From Bacillus sp. ISL-45 (GTDB lineage Bacteria; Bacillota; Bacilli; Bacillales; Cytobacillaceae), in the NCBI RefSeq assembly GCF_018613195.1, contig NZ_JAGGQQ010000008.1, positions 1 to 64,000 of the forward strand: a stretch of DNA of 64,000 nucleotides. The letters are read 5' to 3'. Under the pieces are notes generated by a model. It had not been told where the DNA came from. It worked only from the letters and a program-made list of their open reading frames with translations, and did no database searches. Of this stretch, positions 18,828-30,915 are shown in pieces. Both the position numbers and the translations under genes were made by a program. Position 1 is the first letter of the stretch. Every line of letters begins with the position of its first letter.

Positions 18828-19679
18828 ATGAGTGTAAAAACGATAATGGTAATTGGCGCGGGACAAATGGGCTCAGGAATCGCACAGGTGTGCGCGCAGG
18901 CTGGATACAGTGTGTTTTTGAATGACCTGAAGCCAGAATTTGTTGAACGCGGTCTGGCTGGAATCAAGAAAAACCTTAACCGTCAGGTGGACAAAGGACG
19001 AATGACAGCTGAACAACTGGATGTGATTGTTGGCAGAATCACGGCTTCAACTGATCTCCAGGATGCCGGAAAGACGGACCTTGTTATCGAAGCAGCTGTC
19101 GAGAACATGGACATCAAAGCGAAAATCTTTTCCCAGCTTGATGAAATTGCACCTGAACATACAATCCTTGCTTCTAATACCTCATCATTGCCAATCACGG
19201 AAATCGCTGCAGCAACAAAGCGTCCGGAAAAAGTCATTGGCATGCATTTCATGAATCCGGTGCCTGTCATGAAGCTCGTTGAAATTATCCGCGGGCTGGC
19301 GACGGCTGACGAAGTCTATCAAACAATCGAAGACATTACCAAAACATTGGAAAAAGTCCCTGTGGAAGTGAATGACTTCCCTGGCTTCGTTTCTAACCGC
19401 ATCCTGATGCCAATGATCAATGAAGCCATCTACACACTGTACGAGGGAGTAGCCACGAAGGAAGCAATCGACGAAGTCATGAAGCTAGGCATGAACCACC
19501 CAATGGGACCGCTAACACTTGCAGACTTCATCGGCCTTGATACTTGCCTCTACATCATGGAAACACTTCACGAAGGCTTTGGCGATGACAAATACCGCCC
19601 TTGCCCGTTGTTAAGGAAATATGTAAAAGCAGGCTGGTTAGGCAAAAAATCAGGCCGCGGTTTCTACACGTACGAGTAA
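18828..19679 (+). CDS. 3-hydroxybutyryl-CoA (3-hydroxyacyl-CoA) dehydrogenase
   Basis: 283 residues using the ATG at 18828, which follows AGGAGG by 7 nt; an upstream ATG at 18804 has no ribosome site. The NAD-binding motif [13 protein letters not shown] is at the N-terminus, and the catalytic His lies in [17 protein letters not shown]. The C-terminal domain begins near [12 protein letters not shown]. It is similar in form to B. subtilis MmgB and clostridial Hbd. It acts on the product of enoyl-CoA hydration, although no hydratase gene is present in the cluster. Confidence 0.94.
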   Translation: MSVKTIMVIGAGQMGSGIAQVCAQAGYSVFLNDLKPEFVERGLAGIKKNLNRQVDKGRMTAEQLDVIVGRITASTDLQDAGKTDLVIEAAVENMDIKAKIFSQLDEIAPEHTILASNTSSLPITEIAAATKRPEKVIGMHFMNPVPVMKLVEIIRGLATADEVYQTIEDITKTLEKVPVEVNDFPGFVSNRILMPMINEAIYTLYEGVATKEAIDEVMKLGMNHPMGPLTLADFIGLDTCLYIMETLHEGFGDDKYRPCPLLRKYVKAGWLGKKSGRGFYTYE

Positions 19680-19738
19680 TAATTTTTCGTGAATCCGTCC
19701 TTACATAAATTTTTGTCTGGGCGCGGGGAGGGTTAAAA

Positions 19739-20869
19739 ATGAATCTGAGATTTACAGAAGAGCAGGAAATGATGCGCAAAATGGTCCGGGATTTCGCACA
19801 GACCGAAATTGCACCATTTGTTGAAAAAATGGAAGAGGGCGAGTTCCCAAGGGAGATTTTAAGAAAGATGGGCGAGCTTGGCCTGATGGGAATACCTGTG
19901 CCTGAAGAGTATGGCGGATCGGAGATGGATTTTATCTCCTACATCATAGCGATCCATGAAATCTCAAAGGTCAGCGCCACGGTTGGCGTCATCCTTTCCG
20001 TCCATACTTCCGTCGGAACGAATCCAATCTTGTATTTTGGTACGGAAGAGCAAAAGAAGAAATATGTGCCTAAGCTTGCTGCAGGCGAATATCTTGGGGC
20101 ATTCTGTCTGACTGAACCAAGTGCCGGATCGGATGCAGCCAGCCTGAAAACACGGGCCGTCAAGAAAGATGGACACTATGTGTTGAACGGCTCGAAGGTG
20201 TTCATCACAAACGGCGGCGAAGCGGATGTCTATATTGTTTTCGCTTCGACTAATCCGGAAGCTGGTACTAAAGGTGTCTCCGCTTTTATCGTTGAAAAAG
20301 ACACCCCAGGCTTTATCGTCGGCAAGGATGAGCACAAAATGGGGCTTTACGGCTCACGCACAGTCCAGCTGACATTTGAAGACATGAAGGTTCCGGCAGA
20401 AAACCTGCTTGGCCAGGAAGGCGAAGGGTTCAAAATCGCGATGAGCAACCTTGACTCCGGTCGAATTGGTATCGCCGCACAGGCCCTTGGTATTTCAGAA
20501 GCTGCATTGGAAGCGGCGACTGACTATGCAAAGGAAAGAGTCCAGTTCGGCAAGCCAATCGCTGCCCAGCAAGGCGTCGGCTTCAAGCTGGCTGATATGG
20601 CAACATCCGTCGAAGCTGCAAAACTATTAATCTATCGCGCTGCCCAGTTACGCTCAGAGGGCCAAAAGTGTGGGCTGGAAGCATCCATGGCAAAGCTGTT
20701 CACATCACGGACAGCAGTAGAAGTCACCACAGAAGCCATCCAGGTATTCGGCGGCTACGGCTATACGAAAGAGTATCCGGTCGAACGCTACTTCCGCGAC
20801 GCCAAAGTAACCGAGATTTACGAAGGCACAAGCGAGATTCAGAAGATTGTTATTAGTAAGCAGTTGTAA
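19739..20869 (+). CDS. Acyl-CoA dehydrogenase
   Basis: A 376-residue FAD enzyme that desaturates acyl-CoA at C2-C3 and passes electrons to ETF. The signature [11 protein letters not shown], the ITNGG segment and [20 protein letters not shown] are typical, and the catalytic base is the Glu in IYEGTSEIQ. It is paralogous to the next gene in the same operon. Two copies side by side suggest different chain-length or branched/straight specificity. The ribosome site GGGGAGG is strong. Confidence 0.94.
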   Translation: MNLRFTEEQEMMRKMVRDFAQTEIAPFVEKMEEGEFPREILRKMGELGLMGIPVPEEYGGSEMDFISYIIAIHEISKVSATVGVILSVHTSVGTNPILYFGTEEQKKKYVPKLAAGEYLGAFCLTEPSAGSDAASLKTRAVKKDGHYVLNGSKVFITNGGEADVYIVFASTNPEAGTKGVSAFIVEKDTPGFIVGKDEHKMGLYGSRTVQLTFEDMKVPAENLLGQEGEGFKIAMSNLDSGRIGIAAQALGISEAALEAATDYAKERVQFGKPIAAQQGVGFKLADMATSVEAAKLLIYRAAQLRSEGQKCGLEASMAKLFTSRTAVEVTTEAIQVFGGYGYTKEYPVERYFRDAKVTEIYEGTSEIQKIVISKQL

Positions 20870-20880
20870 GGCTGGTATTA

Positions 20881-21088
20881 TGACAGGTTTGACCGTGAAA
20901 GCCGAAAAGCTGTCAAGAAAAGCCCGGAATCGTGACAGGTTTGGCAGTGGAAGCCGAAAAGCTGTCAAGAAAAACCCATAATCGTGACAGGTGTGACCGT
21001 GAAAGCCGAAAAGCTGTCAAGAAAACCCCGTAATCGTGACAGGTTTGACCGTGGAAGCATCAAAGTAGTCAAGAAAATCCGGGAATCA
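20881..21088. repeat. 52-bp tandem repeat, four units
   Basis: Units begin at 20881, 20933, 20985 and 21037 with an exact 52-bp step; the last one is diverged at its end. Each carries the arm TGACAG followed about 24 bp later by CTGTCA, giving a conserved hairpin-capable dyad in every unit. The array fills the gap between two paralogous acyl-CoA dehydrogenase genes in the same operon and would be transcribed. Confidence 0.9.
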
Positions 21089-21147
21089 GCAAGTTGTATT
21101 AATAGCTATTTATATAACCTAATCCAACAGTAACGGAGGAAACAAAA

Positions 21148-22287
21148 ATGAATTTTCGATTATCCGAAGAACATGAAATGATCAGGAAAATGGTCCGTGA
21201 TTTTGCGAGGAATGAAGTGGCTCCGACAGCTGCAGAGCGTGATGAAGAGGAACGCTTTGACCGCGAGATCTTTGATAAGATGGCGGAACTTGGCCTGACT
21301 GGTATTCCGTGGCCTGAAGAGTACGGCGGAATCGGCTCTGACTATCTTGCATATTGCATCGCAGTTGAAGAGCTGTCCCGTGTTTGTGCATCTACAGGCG
21401 TGATGCTGTCAGCACACACATCGCTTGCTGGCTGGCCGATCTACAAGTTCGGAAACGAAGAGCAGAAGCAAAAATACTTGCGCCCGATGGCTGAAGGAAA
21501 AAGTATTGGCGCATACGGCCTGACTGAGCCGGGCAGCGGTTCAGATGCAGGTGCAATGAGAACGACGGCAAAAGAAGACGGCGATCACTATGTGCTTAAC
21601 GGTTCAAAAATCTTCATCACAAATGGCGGCGTAGCGGATATCTATGTTGTGTTCGCATTGACTGATCCGGAAAGCAAGCATAAGGGAACGACTGCATTCA
21701 TCGTCGAAAGCGACTTCGCTGGATTCTCTGTCGGCAAAAAAGAGAAAAAGCTCGGTATCCGTTCATCTCCAACAACAGAAATTATCTTTGAAGACTGCCG
21801 CGTTCCAAAGGAAAACATCCTAGGTGAATTTGGCGAAGGCTTCAAAATCGCTATGATGACGCTTGATGGCGGCCGCAACGGCATCGCTGCACAGGCTGTG
21901 GGAATCGCTCAAGGTGCGCTTGATGCAGCAGTCGATTATGCGAAAGAACGTCAGCAATTTGGCAAGCCAATCGCGGCGAACCAGGGAATCGGCTTCAAGC
22001 TTGCAGATATGGCAACTTCTGTTGAAGCTTCAAGGCTATTAACCTACCAGGCAGCATGGCTGGAGTCTGAAGGCCTTCCATACGGCAAGGAGTCTGCGAT
22101 GTCCAAGTTATTTGCCGGCGACACCGCGATGAAAGTGACAACTGAAGCTGTCCAGGTTTTCGGCGGCTACGGATACACGAAGGATTATCCAGTTGAACGC
22201 TTTATGCGCGACGCGAAAATCACGCAAATCTACGAAGGAACACAGGAAATCCAGCGCCTCGTGATCTCAAGGATGCTGACGAAATAA
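21148..22287 (+). CDS. acdA: Acyl-CoA dehydrogenase (AcdA)
   Basis: A 379-residue acyl-CoA dehydrogenase, the same length as B. subtilis AcdA, which also belongs to the ywjF unit. Motifs [21 protein letters not shown] and [20 protein letters not shown] are present, with the base Glu in IYEGTQEIQ. It has a GGAGG ribosome site. The upstream array separates it from its paralogue. Presumed substrates are short or branched acyl-CoAs, given the isobutyryl-CoA mutase downstream. Confidence 0.93.
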   Translation: MNFRLSEEHEMIRKMVRDFARNEVAPTAAERDEEERFDREIFDKMAELGLTGIPWPEEYGGIGSDYLAYCIAVEELSRVCASTGVMLSAHTSLAGWPIYKFGNEEQKQKYLRPMAEGKSIGAYGLTEPGSGSDAGAMRTTAKEDGDHYVLNGSKIFITNGGVADIYVVFALTDPESKHKGTTAFIVESDFAGFSVGKKEKKLGIRSSPTTEIIFEDCRVPKENILGEFGEGFKIAMMTLDGGRNGIAAQAVGIAQGALDAAVDYAKERQQFGKPIAANQGIGFKLADMATSVEASRLLTYQAAWLESEGLPYGKESAMSKLFAGDTAMKVTTEAVQVFGGYGYTKDYPVERFMRDAKITQIYEGTQEIQRLVISRMLTK

Positions 22288-22305
22288 CAAGGCGGGTAGA
22301 TGTTG

Positions 22306-22941
22306 ATGAAAAAGCGAGAAGTGCAGGCGTCGGTAAAAGATGAGCGACTTGTGAAAAAGAGGCGCGACCAGATGATCAAAGGGGCCGTAACCCTTTTCAA
22401 GCAGAAGGGCTTCCACCGAACGACGACCAGAGAGATTGCCCGGGCTTCAGGCTTCAGCATCGGCACCCTTTATGAATATATCCGCACGAAGGAAGATGTG
22501 CTATATCTTGTTTGTGACAGTATCTATGACGAGGTTCGCGACCGCCTTCAGGAAAATCTCGACACGAATCAGGGAACACTCGAGAGCCTGAAGGTTGGGA
22601 TCGCCAATTACTTTAAAGTAATGGACGATCTGCAGGATGAAGTGCTTGTCATGTATCAGGAGGTAAAGTCGCTGACAAAGGATGCTCTTCCTTACGTGCT
22701 GAAAAAAGAAATCGAGATGGTGGGGATGTTCGAGGATGTCATCCAGCGCTGCGTCGAAAATGGCGAGCTTGACCTGGATGAAAGACATGTCAAAATCATT
22801 GCCCATGATATTTTCGTTCAGGGGCAGATGTGGGGATTCCGCCGCTGGGCGCTGAGAAAGCTGTATACGCTTGAAGAGTATACAGAGCTGCAGACCGAAC
22901 TGCTTTTCAAGGGGATAAAGGGGTCGGGAATGAAATTATGA
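22306..22941 (+). CDS. TetR/AcrR family transcriptional regulator
   Basis: About 211 residues. The N-terminal helix-turn-helix is [33 protein letters not shown] (residues about 40-72), followed by an all-helical ligand domain. The ATG at 22306 is preferred because AAGGCGGG is 9 nt away; an ATG at 22300 is closer. The stop overlaps the region before icmF, so it is co-transcribed with the mutase and may sense an acyl-CoA and control this operon. It is not an obvious FadR orthologue. Confidence 0.88.
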   Translation: MKKREVQASVKDERLVKKRRDQMIKGAVTLFKQKGFHRTTTREIARASGFSIGTLYEYIRTKEDVLYLVCDSIYDEVRDRLQENLDTNQGTLESLKVGIANYFKVMDDLQDEVLVMYQEVKSLTKDALPYVLKKEIEMVGMFEDVIQRCVENGELDLDERHVKIIAHDIFVQGQMWGFRRWALRKLYTLEEYTELQTELLFKGIKGSGMKL

Positions 22942-22955
22942 ACAGGGGGAACAAA

Positions 22956-25900
22956 ATGAGTATGCCGGAAATGTATAAGCCAAAGAATCATATTCGCTTT
23001 GTGACAGCTTCAAGCTTGTTTGACGGCCATGATGCCTCAATCAATATTATGCGCAGGATTATCCAGTCATTGGGCGGCGAGGTCATTCATCTTGGCCACA
23101 ACCGTTCTGTTGAGGAGGTCGTCAATGCCGCGATCCAGGAGGATGCACAGGGGATTGCGATTTCATCCTATCAGGGCGGCCACGTAGAATATTTTAAGTA
23201 TATGTACGATCTCTTGAAGGAAAAAGGAGCACCGCATATCCGCATTTATGGCGGCGGCGGCGGCGTCATCATTCCGCGGGAAATAAAAGAGCTCCATGAA
23301 TACGGAATCGCCCGGATTTTTTCACCGGAAGACGGCCGGAAATACGGCCTTAATGGCATGATCGAACAGATGATCAAGGAATGTGATTTCCCGACAGTTA
23401 CTCCAGAAGGTGTCGAGGAAATCGAGAAGCTCGAAGCAGGTGACCCGAATGCGGTAGCAAAGCTGATCACTCTTGCCGAACAGCATGTCGGTTCGGAAAA
23501 AGAAACAGCCGCCGCTGTTGAAACATTGATGGAAAAAGTAAAGTCGATGACGAAGGCTGTGCCGGTAGTCGGGATCACGGGTACGGGCGGAGCCGGAAAA
23601 AGTTCATTGACTGACGAGTTGATCAGAAGATTCATCAATGAAATTCCTGAAAAAAGAGTAGCGATTTTATCAGTCGACCCTACAAAGCAAAAAACAGGCG
23701 GAGCACTTCTCGGAGACCGGATCCGGATGAACGCGATATTCTCTCCGCGCGTTTATATGCGCAGCCTTGCAACAAGACAATCCAGGTCCGAACTATCGCT
23801 GGCAATCAAAGATGCCATCGACGTTGTGAAAGCAGCAGGCTTCGACCTGGTCATCGTCGAAACAAGTGGAATCGGACAGGGGAACGCTGGAATCACCGAT
23901 GTCTGCGATGTATCGATGTATGTCATGACAAGCGAATTCGGTGCGCCGTCCCAGCTTGAAAAAATTGACATGATTGATTACGCGGACCTGATTGTCATCA
24001 ATAAATTTGAGCGAAAAGGTTCGGAGGACGCTAAGCGCCAGGTGCAGAAGCAGTACCAGCGCAGCCACATGTTTTTTGACAAAGAACTTGATGAAATGCC
24101 AGTGTACGGAACAATTGCCAGCCAGTTCAATGACCCGGGTACAAACGCGCTGTTCGCAGCCCTGGTCAATAAAATCAATGAAAAGGCAGGTACAGACTGG
24201 ACGACATCTTTCTCTACCAGTGCAGTAGTCGAAAAACAGAATGTCATCATCCCGAATGACCGCCGTTACTACCTGCGTGAAATTTCGGAAACGGTACGCG
24301 GTTATCATAAGCATGCGGTCGAGCAGGCAGACCTCGCCCGCAGATTGTTCCAGCTTGAAGGGGCAATCGAGGCGGTAAAAGAACGTGAAACAAACAGCGA
24401 AGTGCTGTCTTCTCTTCAGGTACTAAAAGAGGAAGTAGAGTACAAGCTGACGCCAGAATCGAAACATATCATTGAAAACTGGGAATCCCTCAAGGAAAAG
24501 TACAGTGCGGACCAGTTCGTGACGAAGATCCGCGACAAGGAAATTGTTACTGAGCTGAGGACTAAGAGCCTGTCAGGTTTGAGCATCCCTAAAGTGGCCT
24601 TGCCGAAGTACAAGGATTATGGCGAAATTTTGCGCTGGGTATACCTTGAGAACGTACCGGGAAGCTTCCCGTATACAGCGGGTGTATTCCCGTTCAAGCG
24701 TGAGGGTGAAGATCCGAAGCGCCAGTTTGCCGGGGAAGGGACACCGGAACGGACGAACCGCCGTTTCCATTACTTGTCCAAAGACGACAGCGCGAAGCGT
24801 TTGAGCACAGCTTTTGACTCTGTTACTTTATACGGGGAAGATCCTGATTACCGTCCGGATATTTACGGTAAGGTCGGCGAGAGCGGGGTCAGCGTTTGCT
24901 CGCTTGATGATATGAAAAAGCTGTATGCAGGATTTGATCTTTGCCACCCATCAACATCCGTGTCGATGACGATCAACGGACCGGCGCCAATCATCCTGGC
25001 CATGTTCATGAACACGGCAATTGAACAGCAGGTACAAAAGCAGGAAGCAGAGCTTGGCCGCAAGCTGAATGACGAAGAGTTCGCGCAAGTGAAGGAAATG
25101 ACGCTCCAGACAGTTCGCGGAACAGTGCAGGCAGATATTTTAAAAGAAGACCAGGGACAGAATACTTGTATCTTCTCAACTGAATTCGCACTGAGAATGA
25201 TGGGCGACATCCAGCAGTATTTTATCGACGAGAAGGTCCGGAACTACTATTCTGTATCGATTTCCGGCTATCATATTGCTGAAGCAGGAGCGAACCCGAT
25301 TTCACAGCTGGCCTTCACGCTTTCAAATGGCTTCACGTATGTTGAATACTATTTGAGCAGAGGCATGAACATCGATGATTTCGCGCCAAACTTGAGCTTC
25401 TTCTTCTCAAACGGTCTCGATCCTGAGTATTCTGTGATTGGCCGTGTTGCCCGCCGCATCTGGTCGACAGTCATGAAGAACAAATACGGCGCAAATGAGC
25501 GGAGCCAGAAGCTCAAGTATCATATCCAGACTTCCGGCCGTTCACTTCACGCACAGGAAATCGACTTCAACGATATCCGTACGACGCTGCAGGCATTGAT
25601 GGCCCTGCATGATAACTGCAACTCGCTTCATACAAATGCTTATGACGAAGCAATCACAACGCCGACGGAAGAATCTGTCCGCCGCGCGATGGCCATCCAG
25701 ATGATCATCACGAAGGAGCACGGCTTGACGAAGAACGAAAATCCTCTGCAGGGTGCGTTCATCATCGAAGAGCTGACGGATTTGGTAGAGGAAGCGGTAC
25801 TTCAGGAATTCGAACGGATCAATGACCGCGGAGGCGTGCTTGGCGCAATGGAAACACAGTACCAGCGCGGAAAAATCCAGGATGAGTCGATGTACTATGA

Positions 25901-26222
25901 GATGAAGAAGCATTCAGGGGAGCTGCCGATCATCGGTGTGAACACATACCTGAATCCTAATCCCCCATCCGAGGAAGAAATCGACAAGATGGAGCTGGCA
26001 CGTGCGACGAAAGAGGAAAAAGAAACCCAGATTCAAAATCTTGAAGCCTTCAAAGGTAAAAATAAGGATCAATCCGAAGAGGCACTAAAGCGTCTGAAAG
26101 AAACAGCCGTCAGCGGAGGCAACATCTTCGCTGAACTGATGGAAACGGTAAAATACGCAAGCCTGGGACAAATAACCAGGGCGCTATATGAAGTAGGCGG
26201 CCAGTTCCGCAGGAATATGTAA
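22956..26222 (+). CDS. icmF: Fused isobutyryl-CoA mutase / GTPase
   Basis: A 1,088-residue adenosylcobalamin enzyme that interconverts isobutyryl-CoA and n-butyryl-CoA. The N-terminal B12-binding domain has the axial His25 in FDGHDASI. The middle G-protein chaperone domain has the P-loop GTGGAGKSS and NKFERKG. The C-terminal mutase barrel has [20 protein letters not shown] and SMTINGPAP. The ATG at 22956 follows AGGGGGA, better than the ATG at 22938. The fusion order (B12, GTPase, mutase) matches IcmF of Geobacillus and others. It links valine or iso-fatty-acid breakdown to beta-oxidation. Confidence 0.96.
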   Translation: MSMPEMYKPKNHIRFVTASSLFDGHDASINIMRRIIQSLGGEVIHLGHNRSVEEVVNAAIQEDAQGIAISSYQGGHVEYFKYMYDLLKEKGAPHIRIYGGGGGVIIPREIKELHEYGIARIFSPEDGRKYGLNGMIEQMIKECDFPTVTPEGVEEIEKLEAGDPNAVAKLITLAEQHVGSEKETAAAVETLMEKVKSMTKAVPVVGITGTGGAGKSSLTDELIRRFINEIPEKRVAILSVDPTKQKTGGALLGDRIRMNAIFSPRVYMRSLATRQSRSELSLAIKDAIDVVKAAGFDLVIVETSGIGQGNAGITDVCDVSMYVMTSEFGAPSQLEKIDMIDYADLIVINKFERKGSEDAKRQVQKQYQRSHMFFDKELDEMPVYGTIASQFNDPGTNALFAALVNKINEKAGTDWTTSFSTSAVVEKQNVIIPNDRRYYLREISETVRGYHKHAVEQADLARRLFQLEGAIEAVKERETNSEVLSSLQVLKEEVEYKLTPESKHIIENWESLKEKYSADQFVTKIRDKEIVTELRTKSLSGLSIPKVALPKYKDYGEILRWVYLENVPGSFPYTAGVFPFKREGEDPKRQFAGEGTPERTNRRFHYLSKDDSAKRLSTAFDSVTLYGEDPDYRPDIYGKVGESGVSVCSLDDMKKLYAGFDLCHPSTSVSMTINGPAPIILAMFMNTAIEQQVQKQEAELGRKLNDEEFAQVKEMTLQTVRGTVQADILKEDQGQNTCIFSTEFALRMMGDIQQYFIDEKVRNYYSVSISGYHIAEAGANPISQLAFTLSNGFTYVEYYLSRGMNIDDFAPNLSFFFSNGLDPEYSVIGRVARRIWSTVMKNKYGANERSQKLKYHIQTSGRSLHAQEIDFNDIRTTLQALMALHDNCNSLHTNAYDEAITTPTEESVRRAMAIQMIITKEHGLTKNENPLQGAFIIEELTDLVEEAVLQEFERINDRGGVLGAMETQYQRGKIQDESMYYEMKKHSGELPIIGVNTYLNPNPPSEEEIDKMELARATKEEKETQIQNLEAFKGKNKDQSEEALKRLKETAVSGGNIFAELMETVKYASLGQITRALYEVGGQFRRNM

Positions 26223-26337
26223 GTTAAAAATCTATTGTCAATTGTAAATTGTAAAATTGGCTGTAGTGCAAATAGCAAATTTAGGTTAAGGTTGATTCAT
26301 AAAGATTATGGTTAGAAAATGAATTATTAATAAATAA

Positions 26338-26588
26338 GTTGATTGGAACGGAAGGTGCGAGACTCCTCCGAAAATGCTAACGCATTTCCATCGTGCGTGG
26401 GCGGATTCGTGGAAGCCATTCAATGTCCTGCGGGATCAGCGGGACAGGTGAGACCCCGCAGGCGATTTAGCGCTGAGGAGGCTCACCGCACGCCCCAAGG
26501 AAGAATTTGACTTTTGAAAAAGCCGGCAGGTGGGCTTTTTCATAATTCTTCCCAGCGGAAAGCGAAGCATCCTGGAGTGGAAATCAAC
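26338..26588. repeat. 251-bp structured repeat element with inverted ends
   Basis: The ends GTTGATTGGAAC and GTGGAAATCAAC form an imperfect terminal inverted repeat. The inside is GC-rich and foldable (GACAGGTGAGACCCCGCAGG, GAGGAGGCTCACCGC, GCGGAAAGCGAAGC). A nested 54-bp stem (GGAAGAATT / AATTCTTCC enclosing GAAAAAGCC / GGCTTTTTC) interrupts CGCCC and GCGGAAAGC. It resembles a repeat I recall as common in Bacillaceae genomes, not verified here. No gene was seen in 26223-26936; near 26741, AAGCTCTTTTTCGTAAAAT may be a family B remnant. Confidence 0.75.
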
Positions 26589-26936
26589 TCATTAAATTTA
26601 ACAAGTATAAAAATCAGTATAGTTTAAATTCATAAGAGATTGTGTATAAAGGTAGGACGTGGCATTAGAGAATTTTTGCAATGGACCTGGATTGGGCAAG
26701 GTGGCTTGTAGGAAAACTATGAGCCATCTTGCATTTTGTTAAGCTCTTTTTCGTAAAATAGCATTAGGTATTGGCTGCTGTGAACCGCTTTTTACAAGAG
26801 AGCAAGAATGTAAGGTGAGATTTGGTCCGGAAAAAACATCATGCAATTACAACTTTTATAGAAATTTTGCATCTCATTTACCAAATAATCTTATATAATC
26901 TAGGTATCAGCTAATACATACGACCTACTTCAGGAT

Positions 26937-27152
26937 GTGAAATTTGTGAGATCTGTGTTGTTATCGGCAGGAGCTGTTATGGCAGCTGCAGCCATGTATT
27001 ATCTTTACCAGCGTCAGCTAGGTGCGATATCTTTTTTCATTCTTTCGATTGTCTTTTTTTTCATGGCATATGCCCAGCTTAAAAAGCGAAAAAGGACTGG
27101 CAGCGGGAAAGTGGACGATGAAAGCGAAAAAAGGCAAGAAAACGACAGATAA
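26937..27152 (+). CDS. Small membrane protein, unknown function
   Basis: This 71-residue protein has two hydrophobic segments (about residues 6-24 and 30-47) and a highly charged C-terminal tail. It is not recognised. A TATAAT is seen 40 bp upstream without a good -35. It lies alone between icmF and rpoE. Coding status is likely but not certain. Confidence 0.55.
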   Translation: MKFVRSVLLSAGAVMAAAAMYYLYQRQLGAISFFILSIVFFFMAYAQLKKRKRTGSGKVDDESEKRQENDR

Positions 27153-27269
27153 AACTGGCATAAAGGTTTAGAATTTGTTTATAATGTAGAATATGCATTC
27201 TGGGATATTTTCCTTGTTTTCGGACGCAGGGCCGGGTAAGGCCTGGAATAGAGAAAGGAAGTGCGGAGA

Positions 27270-27836
27270 TTGAGTTTAAGTCAATACTCAAAAGAAGAGC
27301 TTCAAGAAATGTCATTGATTGAAGTTGCCTTCGAAATTTTAAAAGAAAAGAAGCAAGCGATCACGTTCCAAGAGCTGATGACTGAAATCAAGAGCATTCT
27401 TAAGTTGGACGAGGCCGATATTAACGAAAAAATGGTTCAGTTCTATACAGATATAAACATAGATGGACGTTTCATGTCCCAGGGGGAAGGCCGCTGGGGA
27501 CTTCGCGTCTGGTATCCTGTTGACCAAATCGAAGAAGACAATGTCACGACAGTCAAGCCTAAGAAAAAGAAATCGAAGAAGGCTGTTGATGAGGATGACC
27601 TCGATCTTGACGAATTCGATGAGATTGATGAGGAAGATCTTGATTTCGATGACATCGACGAATTTGATGAAGATGATGACGATGATGCCCTGGACGAAGA
27701 TGATGATGAAGAAGAATTCGATGAGGACCTTGAAGACACTGACGACTTTGAAGACGATGACGAGTTGTTAAAAGACGAAGAGGAAGACGAAGAGCTGGCA
27801 CTGGAAGATGAAGAGGACGAGGACGAAGAACTGTAA
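27270..27836 (+). CDS. rpoE: RNA polymerase delta subunit
   Basis: 188 residues from the TTG at 27270, 9 nt after AAGGAA; the in-frame GTG at 27261 touches that site. Residues 1-90 form the folded HARE-HTH domain (FQELMTEIKSIL, then QFYTDINIDGRF and WGLRVWYPVDQ). The rest after a KPKKKKSKK basic patch is an Asp/Glu-rich disordered tail. Delta raises RNA polymerase recycling and promoter selectivity in Firmicutes. In B. subtilis rpoE likewise stands before pyrG. Confidence 0.95.
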   Translation: MSLSQYSKEELQEMSLIEVAFEILKEKKQAITFQELMTEIKSILKLDEADINEKMVQFYTDINIDGRFMSQGEGRWGLRVWYPVDQIEEDNVTTVKPKKKKSKKAVDEDDLDLDEFDEIDEEDLDFDDIDEFDEDDDDDALDEDDDEEEFDEDLEDTDDFEDDDELLKDEEEDEELALEDEEDEDEEL

Positions 27837-27844
27837 TTAACAGC

Positions 27845-27887
27845 TTGACTTTTACCAGGACCGGCTGTAGAATACTTTTTGGGCTCC
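27845..27887 (+). promoter_or_regulatory. pyrG promoter with GGGCTCC start region
   Basis: TTGACT (27845-27850), exact 17-bp spacer, TAGAAT (27868-27873), then 7 nt to GGGCTCC at 27881. In B. subtilis pyrG, low CTP causes repeated addition of G at such a GGGC start. Confidence 0.88.
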
Positions 27888-27920
27888 TTAAAAAAGGACG
27901 ATTATGTAAAACAGCACCAA

Positions 27921-27960
27921 AACGCTCCCCATACTATGTATGCGGGGCGTTTTTTTTATT
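27921..27960 (+). terminator. pyrG leader attenuator / rpoE terminator
   Basis: AACGCTCC pairs with GGGGCGTT around a CATAC/GTATG inner stem with one C-C mismatch, followed by eight T. The 5' arm CGCTCCCC could pair with an extra poly-G leader end, which is how CTP-controlled antitermination works in B. subtilis pyrG. Confidence 0.88.
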
Positions 27961-28026
27961 TTGTCAGGAAAGCTGAAAACCCCCGGTCAAATAGGTTTGC
28001 TGGTGAAAAGCAAACCACCGAAATAG

Positions 28027-29700
<1,674 letters not shown>

Positions 29701-29717
29701 CCCGCGGGGAAATAAGT

Positions 29718-29746
29718 AAAAAGCCGGTGAAATCACCGGCTTTTTT
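29718..29746 (+). terminator. Terminator of pyrG
   Basis: A 12-bp perfect stem (AAAGCCGGTGA / TCACCGGCTTT) with a 2-nt loop and T-run. Confidence 0.92.
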
Positions 29747-29806
29747 GTGTGTATATGGATTTTCAGTTGGCTTCATTGCAATACCTGTTGTCCCAAACCC
29801 ACTCTG

Positions 29807-30328
29807 TTAGTACTCCTCCAAAATCTCCTCAATCGTGAATTTCAGCCCGAAGTAAATGAATAATGCGACGATGGAAGTAGGATAGCCGACTCTGTTGCCC
29901 ATTTCATCAGGAAGGAGCCCTTTTTTGATTCTTAAATCGATGTGCACGTCAGCCAGAGTATCCAGACTTGCAGCTTCTTGATCGTCGCGAATAGTGGAGA
30001 TGGACACAAATGGAATCCCTTTTCCCTGCAAGTCAAGCGCTGCTTCCACAGCTTCTATGTCATCTGCATACCTGCTTACAATCAGAACGCGATCAGCAGC
30101 CTCTAATTCTACTTCCTCTGTGAAAATCGCAGCAGATTGCAGAGGCTCCTCGCCATAGACGGCCTCAAGGGCAACTGCCTGCATCTCCTTCGTCCCTAAA
30201 ATATAAATTGTGCCCTCACCAGCTGAAGCTTGTGCCAGCAGGCGCGCTCCATCCTCGATTGAAAATTCTTCTTTTTCCTGAAGTCTGTTGAACAAACCTG
30301 TCAGCTGTGTCGAAAACATTTTTAACAT
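29807..30328 (-). CDS. ywjG: DUF2529 family protein (YwjG)
   Basis: A 173-residue soluble protein matching B. subtilis YwjG in size and location, divergent from spo0F. The alternating beta/alpha pattern (GTIYILGTKEMQAVALEAV, then DRVLIVSRYADDIEAVEAA) resembles a SIS-like sugar-phosphate-binding fold, which is inference. Function unknown. The start is preceded by GGAGGTGCTGTT on the minus strand. Confidence 0.87.
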   Translation of the reverse strand: MLKMFSTQLTGLFNRLQEKEEFSIEDGARLLAQASAGEGTIYILGTKEMQAVALEAVYGEEPLQSAAIFTEEVELEAADRVLIVSRYADDIEAVEAALDLQGKGIPFVSISTIRDDQEAASLDTLADVHIDLRIKKGLLPDEMGNRVGYPTSIVALFIYFGLKFTIEEILEEY

Positions 30329-30391
30329 AACAGCACCTCCGTTTTTGCCAATACTGATTATAAAGTACTACAATGGGAATGAAAAAGCATC

Positions 30392-30444
30392 TGTCGAAAA
30401 ATAAGTTTGAAAATATGGGAGGAATTTCAAGCATTTTAACGAAT
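30392..30444 (+). promoter_or_regulatory. spo0F promoter: sigma-H element and Spo0A box
   Basis: A perfect 0A box TGTCGAA is at 30392-30398. GGAGGAATT (30418-30426), 11 bp, then AACGAAT (30438-30444) matches the sigma-H consensus RNAGGAWWW-N11-12-RNNGAAT at every fixed position. B. subtilis spo0F is transcribed by sigma-H and controlled by Spo0A~P. Confidence 0.88.
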
Positions 30445-30526
30445 TGTGTAAATGGGGATAAGACGAAACCGTTTCCTGGACAAATACATTTAACAACATA
30501 CTACATTATTAGGGGGAAGAGGCGGC

Positions 30527-30895
30527 ATGAAAGAAAAAATACTTATTGTAGACGACCAGTTTGGCATCAGAATTCTACTTAATGAAGTGCTGCAAAAAGA
30601 AGGTTATCAAACGTATCAGGCTGCAAATGGCGTCCAGGCCCTGGATATCGTGAAAAAGCATCCACCTGATCTCGTTCTTTTGGACATGAAAATTCCTGGT
30701 ATGGACGGAATTGAAATTCTAAAAAGAATGAAGGTAATCGATCCGGATATCCGCGTAATCATCATGACCGCTTACGGCGAACTCGATATGATCCAGGAAG
30801 CAATGGATTTGGGTGCGCTGACCCACTTCGCGAAGCCGTTCGATATCGACGACATCCGGGCAGCTGTAAAGAAATACTCACAAACCGTTTCGTGA
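30527..30895 (+). CDS. spo0F: Sporulation phosphorelay response regulator Spo0F
   Basis: A 122-residue single-domain response regulator without an output domain. The acidic pocket is Asp9-Asp10 (LIVDDQFG), the phosphoacceptor Asp53 ([11 protein letters not shown]), with Thr81 and Lys103 conserved. It receives phosphate from sporulation kinases and gives it to Spo0B, leading to Spo0A~P. A GGGGGAAGAGG ribosome site is present. Gene context (ywjG, pyrG, fbaA) is as in B. subtilis. Confidence 0.97.
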   Translation: MKEKILIVDDQFGIRILLNEVLQKEGYQTYQAANGVQALDIVKKHPPDLVLLDMKIPGMDGIEILKRMKVIDPDIRVIIMTAYGELDMIQEAMDLGALTHFAKPFDIDDIRAAVKKYSQTVS

Positions 30896-30915
30896 ATTTT
30901 ATACAGTTTACATAG

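Noticed and set aside
27443-27739. Serine-rich open frame opposite the rpoE acidic tail
   Set aside because: It is the mirror of GAT/GAA-rich codons and has no ribosome site.
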